Assembly (NCBI RefSeq): GCF_003852425.1
Contig: NZ_QAJN01000010.1
Location: 724 to 64,723 of the forward strand
Direction: 5' to 3'
Source: Paucibacter sp. KBW04
GTDB taxonomy: Bacteria > Pseudomonadota > Gammaproteobacteria > Burkholderiales > Burkholderiaceae_C
DNA length: 64,000 nt
The notes under the pieces were generated by a model. That model was not told where the DNA came from and made no database searches. It saw only the letters and a program-made list of their open reading frames with translations. The position numbers and the translations under genes were made by a program. Position 1 is the first letter of the stretch. Each line of letters opens with the position of its first letter. Shown in pieces: positions 26,487 to 35,483 of the stretch.

Positions 26487-29400
26487 GCGAGGCGCTTGAA
26501 GCCGCAGAAGCGCTGCAGCGCCTGCTGGCAGCCAACCCCTTTCCCGGCCTGCGCAGCTTTGAGCCGACCGAGGCCGACCGATTCTTTGGCCGCGAGGGTC
26601 AGATCCAGGCCTTGCTGGAACGCCTGGCCCAGCAGCCCTTGGTGGCGGTGTCGGGCGCCTCGGGCTGTGGCAAATCCTCCCTGGTCAAGGCCGGCCTGCT
26701 GAACGAGCTCAAGCGCCGCCATCTGGAGGAGGACGAGGCCGAGTGGCGCGCCGTGCTGATGCGCCCCGGCATCCAGCCCATCGCCGCCTTGGCCAGCGCT
26801 TTGGCTCCAGTGCTGGAGCCCGGGCTGGATCCGAACCCAGCGGATTGCGCGCCATCGCCCGATGAGTTGAGCCCGGCCGAGCGCCGTCAGGCCTCGCTCT
26901 ACGGTCAGCTGCGATTGGGCGGCATGGCCCTGGTGGAGCTGGTGCGGCGGGCCCAACTGCCGCCCGGGGTGCGGGTGCTGGTGGTGGTGGACCAATTCGA
27001 GGAGATTTTTCGTTTCAAACGCATGGCCGATGCCGAGGAAGCCAGCGCCTTCGTCAAGCTCTTGCTGCATGCGGTGGAGGAGGCGGGATCGCGCATCCGC
27101 GTGGTGCTGACCTTGCGCTCCGATACCTTGGGCGGTTGTGCCGACTTCCCCGGCCTGGCCGAGGCGGTCAGCGCGGGCGGCTATCTGGTGCCGCGCCTGA
27201 ACCGCCAGCAGCGCAAGGACGCCATCATCAAGCCGGTGGCCTTGCGCGGCGCGCAGATTGCACCCCGCCTGGTGCAGCGCTTGCTGAGCGATGTCAGCTC
27301 GGACTTCGACGACTTGCCGGTGATGCAACATGCGCTCTCGCGCAGCTGGCAGCATTGGGCGCGCGATTGTGCAGGCAGCCGCCCCATCGATCTGCAGGAC
27401 TACGAGGCCGTGGGTGGGGCGCAGGACGCGCTGTCCCGCCATGCCGACGAGGCGCTGGACTCGCTGGGGCCCCTGGGCCATGCGGGCGGCGCGGTGGAGC
27501 GGGTGTTTCGGGCGCTGACCGAGCGCATGGCCGAGGGCACCGAAGTGCGGCGACCCATCGAGTTGGCCCAGCTCTGCGCCATCTGCGCCGACCCAGGCCC
27601 TGGGCCCAGCCGTGGCCGCATGCTGCGCAAGCTGGTCGACAGCGACGTGGCAGCCGGGGCCACGATAGGCGAGGCCGAGGTGCTGGCGGTGATCGAGCGC
27701 TACCGCCGCAGCGACACGGCGTTTCTGCTGCCCGCCGCCGACCAAGTCTTGCAAGCCAATTCGGTGATCGACATCTCGCATGAGAGCCTGATTCGCCAAT
27801 GGACGCGCTTGCGCGCCTGGGTGCTGGCCGAGGCCGAGGCCAAGGCTGCCTTGCTGCGCCTGGTGGCCGATGCCCGCGCCCAGCAGGAGGCCAATGGTGA
27901 GTTATGGCATGGCCGCAGCCTGGAGCGCGCCCGCGACTGGCTGCAGCGCAACCGACCCAATCCGGCCTGGGTGCGCCTGTGCACCGGGGGCAGCGAGGCC
28001 GAGGCCTTGGAACGCTTCCAAATGGTCAAGGCCTTTCTGGACAAGAGCGCCGAGGCGCAGGACAAGGAAAAGCGTCGCTCCCAAGGCATGCTTTGGAGCT
28101 TGCGCGGCCTGGCCTTGCTGGTGACCGGGGTGTCGCTGGCCGCCGCGCTCAATGGCAAGGCCTTGCATGAACAGGCGCTCTCGCGTGAATGGGGCGCCCG
28201 GGCCTTGTTGCAGATCACGCAAGACCCCGCCCGCAGTGCCGCCCTGGCCCTGGAGGCGGTGAACAAGGATGGCGGCAATGAGCGCGGCGAGTTTGCCCTG
28301 CGTCGCGCCATGGCCGCCTTGGAGCTGGCCCATACCGAGCGCATCGTCGACTTCCCCGAACCCTTGCTGGATGCGCGCTACAGCCCCGATCGCAAACGCG
28401 TGCTGGTGGCGGGCGAGCGCCAGCTCTGGGTGTTTGAGGACGAAGCGCTGCTGGCGGCCGCAGCCGCCGGGGCCAGCAGCAAACCCGAGGAGTTGCAGGC
28501 CTTGCATGTCAAGCTGCCCGAGCAGCTGGGCAAGCTGGGCCAGGCCTGGCTGTTGGACGATGGCCGCATCGTCGTGATGAGTCTGCGAGGCGAGGTGTTG
28601 CTGCTGGACGCCAAGGGCGCGGTGCAAGGCCAGGACTTGTGTGCCACCGGCTCGGTCGCCTGGGTGCTGGCGCTCAATCCAAAGTGGCCGGAACTGGCGC
28701 TGAGTTGCGTCAATGCCGATGGCTCCAGCGTCTTGTCGCGCTGGGACTTGGGCGGGCCCGGTGCCCAGCCGCAGCAGCAGCGCCTGCAGTCGGGCAGTGA
28801 CTTCCCGGTGACGGCGCTGGTCTACACGCCGGATGGGCGCTTCTTCGCCTCGGGCGATAGCGCGGGGCAGCTGATGGTCTGGCGGCGCGATCAGGTCGAT
28901 GGCCCGGCTTGGATAGGCGGCCAGAGCCAGCAAAAATCAGGCGCCAAGCGGGCGAGCCCCAGCTTTGGCCATAGCGCGGCGATCAATGAGCTGGTCTTCA
29001 GCTCCAGCCAAGCAGGCCTTTTGGCCAGCGCCGGCGATGATGGCTATGCCCGCGTCTGGCATCTGGATCTGGCGGCCGGGAGCTTGGCCGGGGGCGAGGC
29101 CGGCCTGCATCAGATGCACCACGAGCGCAGCGTCAGCCGGCTGCGCTTTCTGGACCGGGGGGACGACAAGAATCTGCTGCTCACCGTCTCCGACTGGCGG
29201 GTCAATCTCTGGAGCCATGAGAAGCGGCATGACGAGCGTCGGCACGATGATTGGGTCAATACCCTCGATGTCTCGGCCGTCGACGGCGAGTTGCTGGTGG
29301 CCTCCAGCCAGGATGGCACGGCGCGTGTTTGGTCTAGCCGCTCGACCGTGGCCCTGGCCCAGCTGCGCGGCCACACCAATCTGATCACCCGTGCCTTGTT

Positions 29401-30670
29401 GAATGAGCGCCGGGGCGAGCATCGCGTCATCACCAGCAGTCTGGACGGCAGCCTGCGCATCTGGCGCCTGAACGTGCCCCATCTCCTGATGGCCAGCAAG
29501 CGGCCACAAATCTCCTTTGCCCTGACGCCGCCCGGTGTCAAAGCCCTGGGCTCGGAGCGCCTGATCATGCTGTGCGGCGAGACCGGCAGCGAGGCCGGTG
29601 CCGACAGCGCGGCCTGCGCTTTCAGCACCTTGTCCGGACGGGTGGGCGAGGGCCTGGAGGAGGGCGTGGCCTCGGAGCATTTCGCCATGAAGCGCTCGGC
29701 ACGCCAGCAAGCGGCCCAAGAGCAGGCCGGCCTGGGCAATATCAGCCACACCACCGACACCGCCAATTTCTCGGCCGATGGCATGCAGGCCCTGGTGTTC
29801 TCGCGCCAGTACAACATCTATTCCGAGCGCCAGCTCTGGACTTTTTCGCTGGAAGGCGAGGGCCAAAGCAAGCTGGCGCCGGCGTGGATGCAGGGCAGCC
29901 AGATGGCTTTGTTCGACCCGACGCAGGCGCAGCTGGCCTTGCTGGACAAGGAGGGCGGGCTGAAGTTCTGGCCCAGCGCCGCCCTGGCGCAGCAGGGCAG
30001 CGAGGCGCCGGGTCGGCCGCTGCTGGCCTTCAAGTGCGGGGACAGCAGTTGCGTGGGCCTGGCCCTGAGTCCCGATGGCCGCTGGATCGCCACGGCCGAG
30101 GGGGGCGTGGCGCGGCTGTGGGACCGCCAGCATGGCGGCCGCGAGCTGGCCAGGCTGGATCGGCATCAGGGCGATTTGCGCGACATCGCCTTCAGCCCCG
30201 ACAGCCAGATGCTGGTGACGGCCAGCGCCGATCGCACGGCCCGGGTCTGGGATCTGAGCCCCTTGCTCAAACAAGCGGCCGATGCGCCGCCGCGGCAGGA
30301 CCTGCCTTCGCGCCTGCTGGGCGGCGGCCACAGCAGCTCACTCAGCTCGGCCGCTTTCAGCCCCGACAACGCCTCGGTAGTGACGGCCGGCGCGGACGGC
30401 AGCATCCGCGTCTGGGACAGCCGCAGCGGCTTTGAGCGGGCGGCCCTGCTGGGCCGGCACCGTGGCAAGGTCAATCAGGCGGCCTTCCACCCGAATGGGC
30501 GCAGCATCATCTCGGTGGGAGACGATGGCACGGCCTTGATCAGCCCTTGCGAAGCCTGCGTCCTGCCGCTGGCCGAGCTGAAGGCCCGCGCCGCCCAGCA
30601 GCTGCAGCTGACCGAGGACGACAAGAACTGGCTGGCCGAGGTGACGAACCGCAAGCTGCGTGCTTACTGA
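26483..30670 (+). CDS. STAND NTPase with membrane segment and WD40 repeats (nSTAND1-like)
   Basis: 1395 residues. NPFPGLRSFEPTEADRFFGRE precedes the Walker A motif GASGCGKSS (residues 58-66); Walker B is VLVVVDQFEEIF (165-176). This opening is typical of the nSTAND1 group. A helical winged-helix-like region follows, ending in SVIDISHESLIRQW. Residues 536-556 are one strong hydrophobic segment, then DPARSAALALEAV as in TPR-like linkers. From about 626 I count 14 WD-like units (such as FSPDSQMLVTASADRTARVWD). The end, CEACVLPLAELKARAAQQLQ then LTEDDKNWL, is the usual tail of such proteins. Probably a sensor-switch that oligomerises with or recruits the TIR partner. Its stop overlaps the convergent aldehyde dehydrogenase by 7 bases. 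Confidence 0.85.
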   Translation: MSEALEAAEALQRLLAANPFPGLRSFEPTEADRFFGREGQIQALLERLAQQPLVAVSGASGCGKSSLVKAGLLNELKRRHLEEDEAEWRAVLMRPGIQPIAALASALAPVLEPGLDPNPADCAPSPDELSPAERRQASLYGQLRLGGMALVELVRRAQLPPGVRVLVVVDQFEEIFRFKRMADAEEASAFVKLLLHAVEEAGSRIRVVLTLRSDTLGGCADFPGLAEAVSAGGYLVPRLNRQQRKDAIIKPVALRGAQIAPRLVQRLLSDVSSDFDDLPVMQHALSRSWQHWARDCAGSRPIDLQDYEAVGGAQDALSRHADEALDSLGPLGHAGGAVERVFRALTERMAEGTEVRRPIELAQLCAICADPGPGPSRGRMLRKLVDSDVAAGATIGEAEVLAVIERYRRSDTAFLLPAADQVLQANSVIDISHESLIRQWTRLRAWVLAEAEAKAALLRLVADARAQQEANGELWHGRSLERARDWLQRNRPNPAWVRLCTGGSEAEALERFQMVKAFLDKSAEAQDKEKRRSQGMLWSLRGLALLVTGVSLAAALNGKALHEQALSREWGARALLQITQDPARSAALALEAVNKDGGNERGEFALRRAMAALELAHTERIVDFPEPLLDARYSPDRKRVLVAGERQLWVFEDEALLAAAAAGASSKPEELQALHVKLPEQLGKLGQAWLLDDGRIVVMSLRGEVLLLDAKGAVQGQDLCATGSVAWVLALNPKWPELALSCVNADGSSVLSRWDLGGPGAQPQQQRLQSGSDFPVTALVYTPDGRFFASGDSAGQLMVWRRDQVDGPAWIGGQSQQKSGAKRASPSFGHSAAINELVFSSSQAGLLASAGDDGYARVWHLDLAAGSLAGGEAGLHQMHHERSVSRLRFLDRGDDKNLLLTVSDWRVNLWSHEKRHDERRHDDWVNTLDVSAVDGELLVASSQDGTARVWSSRSTVALAQLRGHTNLITRALLNERRGEHRVITSSLDGSLRIWRLNVPHLLMASKRPQISFALTPPGVKALGSERLIMLCGETGSEAGADSAACAFSTLSGRVGEGLEEGVASEHFAMKRSARQQAAQEQAGLGNISHTTDTANFSADGMQALVFSRQYNIYSERQLWTFSLEGEGQSKLAPAWMQGSQMALFDPTQAQLALLDKEGGLKFWPSAALAQQGSEAPGRPLLAFKCGDSSCVGLALSPDGRWIATAEGGVARLWDRQHGGRELARLDRHQGDLRDIAFSPDSQMLVTASADRTARVWDLSPLLKQAADAPPRQDLPSRLLGGGHSSSLSSAAFSPDNASVVTAGADGSIRVWDSRSGFERAALLGRHRGKVNQAAFHPNGRSIISVGDDGTALISPCEACVLPLAELKARAAQQLQLTEDDKNWLAEVTNRKLRAY

Positions 30671-32166
30671 TTGATGCGCAGCCAGGTGGTCTTGAGCTCG
30701 GTGTACTTGTCGAAGGCGTGCAAGGACTTGTCGCGCCCATTGCCGCTTTGCTTGTAGCCACCGAAGGGCACGGTCATATCGTCCTCGTCATACTGGTTGA
30801 CGTGCACCGTGCCGGCGCGCAAGGCGCGGGCGACGCGGTGGGCGCGGTCGATATGGCTGCTCCAGACACTGGCCTGCAGACCGTAGGCGCTGGCATTGGC
30901 CATGGCCACAGCCTCGGCCTCGGTCTTGAAGCGCAGCACGCTCATCACCGGGCCGAAGATTTCCTCGCGGGCGATCTTCATCGCAGGAGCCACGCCGTCG
31001 AACACCGTGGGTTCGACGAAGAAGCCGCCGCTCTCGCTGCGCGCTTGTTTGCCACCCACCAGGGCGCGAGCACCCTCGGCCAGACCTGAATCGATATAGC
31101 TCATCACCGTGCGCAGCTGGCCCTCGTCCACCAGAGCGCCCATGACGGTCTTGGCGTCCAGCGGGTCGCCGGCCTGGTATTTGGGCGCCTCGGCCGCGAG
31201 CAGCGCGACGAATTCATCGGCAATGCTCTCGTGCACCAGCACGCGGGAGGGCGCGTTGCAGCTCTCGCCCTGGTTGAAGAACATGCTGCCGGCCACCGTG
31301 GCGGCGGCGCGGGGCAGGTCGTCAAAGTCGGGAAAGACCAGAAAGGCCGACTTGCCACCCAGCTCGTTGTACACCCGCTTGAGGTTGGAGCGGCCCGCGT
31401 ACTCCAGCATCTTGCGGCCCACCCGGGTGGAGCCGGTGAAGCCCACCGCGTCCACATCCATATGCAGGGCCAAGGCCTCGCCGGCCTCGTGGCCAAAGCC
31501 GGGCACGACGTTGAACACGCCCTCGGGCAGACCGGCTTCGATCGCCAGCTCGGCCAGGCGCAGCGCGGTCAGTGGGGATTTCTCGCTAGGTTTCAAGACC
31601 ACCGAGTTGCCAGCGGCCAGGGCCGGGCCCAACTTCCAGGCCGACATGATCATGGGGTAGTTCCAGGGCACGATGGCGCCGATCACGCCCATGGGTTCGC
31701 GCTGGATCAGGGCCAGGGCATTCGCACCCGTGGGGGCGATCTCGTCGTAGATTTTGTCCACCGCTTCCGCATACCAGGCGATGCAGCGGGCAGCGGCGGG
31801 CACATCCACACTCAGCGAGTACTGGATGGGCTTGCCCATGTCCAGGGTCTCCAGCAGGGCCAGCTCCTCCTTGGCCGCCAGGATTTTGTCGGCGAATTTG
31901 AGCAGGATGCGCTTGCGCACGGCCGGTGGCTTGGCGGACCAGCGGCCGTCGTCAAAAGCGGCGCGGGCGGCTTGCACCGCGCGGTCGATATCGCTGGCCT
32001 GGCCGCGCGCGACCTGGCCCAGATTGCGGCCGTCGATGGGCGAGATGCAGTCGAAGGCGAGGCCTTCGACGCTGTTCACGCGCTGACCGCCGATGAAGGG
32101 GCGGCCATCGATGCGCAGTGCAGCGGCGCGGGCGTGCCAGTCAATGGCAGGGGATTTTGAGTTCAT
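30664..32166 (-). CDS. puuC: Aldehyde dehydrogenase, PuuC type (gamma-glutamyl-gamma-aminobutyraldehyde)
   Basis: 500 residues from the ATG giving MNSKSPAIDW. Active-site glutamate is in YNELGGKSAFLV and the nucleophilic cysteine in FFNQGESCNAPSR; the NAD-binding FTGSTRVGRKM is intact. Close in pattern to PuuC, which oxidises gamma-glutamyl-gamma-aminobutyraldehyde in putrescine breakdown, and also able in related strains to oxidise 4-aminobutyraldehyde made by SpuC. Last gene of the leftward polyamine cluster, 7 bases after the porin gene. It ends tail-to-tail with the STAND gene, sharing 7 bases. Confidence 0.88.
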   Translation of the reverse strand: MNSKSPAIDWHARAAALRIDGRPFIGGQRVNSVEGLAFDCISPIDGRNLGQVARGQASDIDRAVQAARAAFDDGRWSAKPPAVRKRILLKFADKILAAKEELALLETLDMGKPIQYSLSVDVPAAARCIAWYAEAVDKIYDEIAPTGANALALIQREPMGVIGAIVPWNYPMIMSAWKLGPALAAGNSVVLKPSEKSPLTALRLAELAIEAGLPEGVFNVVPGFGHEAGEALALHMDVDAVGFTGSTRVGRKMLEYAGRSNLKRVYNELGGKSAFLVFPDFDDLPRAAATVAGSMFFNQGESCNAPSRVLVHESIADEFVALLAAEAPKYQAGDPLDAKTVMGALVDEGQLRTVMSYIDSGLAEGARALVGGKQARSESGGFFVEPTVFDGVAPAMKIAREEIFGPVMSVLRFKTEAEAVAMANASAYGLQASVWSSHIDRAHRVARALRAGTVHVNQYDEDDMTVPFGGYKQSGNGRDKSLHAFDKYTELKTTWLRINQ

Positions 32167-32173
32167 AAAGTGT

Positions 32174-33622
32174 TTAGAAGCTGACGACCACGGAGGTGCC
32201 CAGCAGGTGATTGGTCTTGGTGTAGCCACCGCTGCTGACATCGTAGAACACGGGCAGATCGGCCTGATCCAGGCGGTACTCGGCCTTGATGGTGGTGTTG
32301 CTGTTGAAGAGGTAGTTGAAGCCCAGGGCCAGGGCCCAGCGATTCGCGCCCTTATTGCAATCGGCGCTATAGCCGGCGCTGCAGTTCAGGGCCGGGTCGG
32401 GGCCCAGGCCGTTACGGCCATCGGCGCTGGAGTAGCCCAGCAAGCCGCCGCCATTCTTGTTGTTCTGGATGTAGTCGAAGCGGGCCACAGCCTCCCAGCG
32501 CGGAATGAATTTATAGGCCAGCAGGCCGGAGACGCCCCACCATTGCGCGTCTTGCAGGCTGCCGTCTTCGGCCGTGCTGATGGCGGCGTTCTTCTGGCGG
32601 CCAAAGCCGATCTGGCCTTGGGCGGTGAAGTCGCCGCGGATGAAGTAGCCGTCCACCTCGAACAGATCCAGATGCGAGTTGGGCTGGCTGATCACATTGC
32701 CATTGCCGTCCAGCACATTGCCGGAGAAATTGGCCACCTTGCCATGCACACCGGCGAAACCGAAGCCGTTGAACTCGCCTTTGGCGTAGTCCACCCGGTA
32801 GGCCAGCATGGGGGAGCGAGAGCCTTGCGGGGTCTTGGTCGCGTTCATATTGCCGAGCACGGCCTTCATCTGCCACTTGCCGCGGGTGATGTCAAAACCA
32901 GCGGCGGTGTAGGCACTGGGTTCGGTGAAGTCCAAGAGCAGGCCGCGGGTGACCAGCTTGGTGGTGGTGGGCTGCACATACTCATAACCCGACCAATCGG
33001 GGATTTGACCGGCGATGAAGCGGGTTTGCAGATCGCCCAGCGGGATGCTCACCGAGGCCTCATGCACGATGGAGAAGCCGCCGCTGTCCGAGATGGTGCC
33101 CGAGCCGCGATTGGGCATCAGGGTCAGGCGCCATTTGGTGCCGCCGTCCATTTCTTTCTGGAAGTCCAGGCTGGCCACGCCCATATAGCTGTTGTCGTAG
33201 TTGTAGCCGTCGTCGGACACGCGGTTCAGGAACTGCACACCGGCGCGGTTCTGGGCCTTGTTGTAGATGAAGGTGGGGTCGGCATAGCCGCTGATCTTGA
33301 GCTGCTTCAAGCCTTGGAACTCGACAGCGTCTTCCAGCGCCTCGGTCTTGACGGCGATGCGGTTGAAGTCCTGCACCTGTTGCTGGGTCATGCCCCATTG
33401 GGCTGAGCTTGGCGCCGGGGTGGCGGGCTTGGCCTCCACGGCCTTGAGCTTTTCCTCCAGCTGGCCGACCCGCTCGCGCAAGGCTCGCAGCTCTTTCAGC
33501 AAGTCCTCATTGCTTTGGGCCACGGCCGCGCTGGGGTAGGCCGCGGCCAAGGCCAGGCATAGGCTCAACAAGGCAGCGGTCTTGGCCTGGGGGCGAGAGT
33601 GCAAGGAGGCGATTTGCTTCAT
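32174..33622 (-). CDS. Outer-membrane porin-like protein (possibly DUF3138 family) in the polyamine cluster
   Basis: 482 residues from the ATG giving MKQIASLHSR; a longer open frame joins it with part of potI in another frame and is rejected. Signal peptide ends PSAAVAQ, then a short coiled coil (EDLLKELRALRERVGQLEEKL split in two heptads) and Pro/Ala linker. The remainder is strand-rich with aromatic girdle residues and ends GTSVVVSF, a terminal Phe for barrel insertion. The N-terminal coiled coil plus barrel is seen in DUF3138-type proteins of Burkholderiales; this family call is tentative. Location between potI and puuC suggests outer-membrane entry of polyamines. Confidence 0.75.
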   Translation of the reverse strand: MKQIASLHSRPQAKTAALLSLCLALAAAYPSAAVAQSNEDLLKELRALRERVGQLEEKLKAVEAKPATPAPSSAQWGMTQQQVQDFNRIAVKTEALEDAVEFQGLKQLKISGYADPTFIYNKAQNRAGVQFLNRVSDDGYNYDNSYMGVASLDFQKEMDGGTKWRLTLMPNRGSGTISDSGGFSIVHEASVSIPLGDLQTRFIAGQIPDWSGYEYVQPTTTKLVTRGLLLDFTEPSAYTAAGFDITRGKWQMKAVLGNMNATKTPQGSRSPMLAYRVDYAKGEFNGFGFAGVHGKVANFSGNVLDGNGNVISQPNSHLDLFEVDGYFIRGDFTAQGQIGFGRQKNAAISTAEDGSLQDAQWWGVSGLLAYKFIPRWEAVARFDYIQNNKNGGGLLGYSSADGRNGLGPDPALNCSAGYSADCNKGANRWALALGFNYLFNSNTTIKAEYRLDQADLPVFYDVSSGGYTKTNHLLGTSVVVSF

Positions 33623-33696
33623 ATGTTTTCTCCGCGGGTCGTGGTGTTTGGGGCTGAACAGGGGCTGAATAGGGGCAGGAAGGACGGGGGCTGGTC

Positions 33697-34554
33697 TCAG
33701 CCGGCGCTGCGTGCAGCGGCGGCCATTTCCAGATTGCGCCGGCGCTCGGCGCGGGCAATCGCATAGCTGGCGGCGATCACACCGATGGACACGATGAGGA
33801 TGATGACCGTGGCCACCGCATTGATGCTGGGGCTCACACCCAGGCGGGCGCGCGAGAAGATCACCAGGGGCAAGGTAGTGGAGCCGGGCCCGCTGAGGAA
33901 GGCCGAGAGCACCACATCGTCCAGCGAGAGGGTGAAGGTCAAGAGCCAGGCCGAGAGCATGGACTGGGCAATCATGGGCAGGGTCACCAGGCGGAACACC
34001 TGCCAGGGCTTGGCGCCCAGGTCCATGGCGGCCTCCTCCAGCTGCGGGTTCAGCTCGGTCAGCCGGGCTTGGATCATCACGGTGGCATAGGCCATGCCCA
34101 GGAGCAAATGCCCCAGCCAGATCGTCATGGCACCTCGCTCCGGGAAGCCCAGGGCCCGCTGCATGGACACCAGCATCAGCAGCAGGGACAGGCCGATGAT
34201 GACCTCGGGCATCACCAGGGGCGCGTTGACCATGCCGGTGAACAAGGTGCGGCCCTTGAAGCGCTTGTACTTGACCAGGGCAAAGGCGGCAAAACAGCCC
34301 AGCAGCACCGAGGCGCAGGCGGTCATGAAGGCGATCTCCAGCGAGAGCCGCAGGCCGCTCAGCACCTCTCGGTCCTCCAGCAGGGCTCCATACCATTTGA
34401 GGGTGAAGCCACCCCAGACCGCCGGGATCTTGGAGTCGTTGAAGGAGTAAAGAATCAGGGCAAGGATGGGCAGATAGAGGAAGACAAAGCCCAGGCCCAA
34501 CCAGGTCCGCCCCACGGCGCGCGCCGTTTTGGGGCCAAAGATTGCGCGCTTCAT
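33697..34554 (-). CDS. potI: Putrescine ABC transporter permease
   Basis: 285 residues, six membrane helices of the MetI/BPD permease fold, with the EAA loop LEEAAMDLGAKPWQVFRLVTLP that contacts the ATPase. The first residues contain YLPILALILYSFNDSK, typical of PotI/PotC. Its ATG overlaps the potH stop by four bases. Inner-membrane half of the PotFGHI putrescine importer. The gap of 74 bases to the porin gene downstream has no clear terminator. Confidence 0.93.
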   Translation of the reverse strand: MKRAIFGPKTARAVGRTWLGLGFVFLYLPILALILYSFNDSKIPAVWGGFTLKWYGALLEDREVLSGLRLSLEIAFMTACASVLLGCFAAFALVKYKRFKGRTLFTGMVNAPLVMPEVIIGLSLLLMLVSMQRALGFPERGAMTIWLGHLLLGMAYATVMIQARLTELNPQLEEAAMDLGAKPWQVFRLVTLPMIAQSMLSAWLLTFTLSLDDVVLSAFLSGPGSTTLPLVIFSRARLGVSPSINAVATVIILIVSIGVIAASYAIARAERRRNLEMAAAARSAG

Positions 34555-35483
34555 CGTCCGCCCTCCTGGCTCTCGGCCTGGTATTTGCTGAACAAGGCCA
34601 GGGGCACCAGGATCAGCAAGACCATCACCACCGCCACCGAGGAGGCCATGGGCCAGTCGTTATTGCTGAAGAACTCGTCCCACAGCACGCGGCCAATCAT
34701 CAAGGTCTGCGGGCCGCCCAGCAGCTCGGGGATGACGAACTCGCCGACGCAGGGGATGAAGACCAGCATGGAGCCCGCGATGATGCCGGCCTTGGACAGC
34801 GGCACGGTGACGCGCCAAAAAGCCGTCCAGGGTGTGGCGCCCAGATCGCTGGCGGCCTCCAGCAGGCGCAAATCCATCTTGGACAGATTGGCGTAGAGCG
34901 GCAGGATCATGAAGGGCAGATAGGTGTAGATCATGCCCACCACCAGGGAGAAGGGCGTGTGCATCAGATTGCCCAAGGCTGGGATCAAGCCGGCCGCCAA
35001 GAGCAGATGGTCCAGGCCCAGGAACTCGATGGCGTTAGCCACCCAGCCGTTCTCACCCAGCAGCCCTTTCCAGGCATAGACGCGCAGCAAGAAGCTGGTC
35101 CAGAAAGGCAGCATCACCAGCATCAGCAAGGCCGGCTGCAGGGTCAGGCGGGCGCGCGCCATGAAGTAGGCGAAGGGGTAGCCGATGAAGAGGCAGCCCA
35201 GGGTGGTGATGGCCGCGTACTTGAGGCTGGCCAGATAGGCCAGCACATAGAGATCGTCCTGGGTGATGAAGAGGTAGTTGCTGGTCTTGATGGCGATGCG
35301 GACCACGCCATCGGCATAGCTCATCAAGTCCTTGAAGTGCACCGTCTCCATCTCGGAGACGCTGATCTTCAGCACGATCAAAAAGGGCAGGGCGAAGAAG
35401 ATCAGCAGCCAGGCATAGGGCAGGGCGATGACGGCGGTGCGCCCCCGCGCCAACCAGGTCATGAAGCGTTGCAGCGCCTTCAT
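34551..35483 (-). CDS. potH: Putrescine ABC transporter permease
   Basis: 310 residues, six helices, with EAA loop LLEAASDLGATPWTAFWRVTVP. The N-terminus YAWLLIFFALPFLIVLKIS and the periplasmic loop with FKDLMSYADGV are typical of PotH/PotB. Overlaps potG stop at its start and potI start at its end, both by four bases, so the three are tightly coupled. Partner of PotI in the transport channel. Confidence 0.93.
   Translation of the reverse strand: MKALQRFMTWLARGRTAVIALPYAWLLIFFALPFLIVLKISVSEMETVHFKDLMSYADGVVRIAIKTSNYLFITQDDLYVLAYLASLKYAAITTLGCLFIGYPFAYFMARARLTLQPALLMLVMLPFWTSFLLRVYAWKGLLGENGWVANAIEFLGLDHLLLAAGLIPALGNLMHTPFSLVVGMIYTYLPFMILPLYANLSKMDLRLLEAASDLGATPWTAFWRVTVPLSKAGIIAGSMLVFIPCVGEFVIPELLGGPQTLMIGRVLWDEFFSNNDWPMASSVAVVMVLLILVPLALFSKYQAESQEGGR

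Noticed and set aside
32174-34396. Single 740-residue protein spanning porin and potI
   Set aside because: Its first 258 residues are potI read in the wrong frame; a signal peptide start at 33622 gives the real porin.
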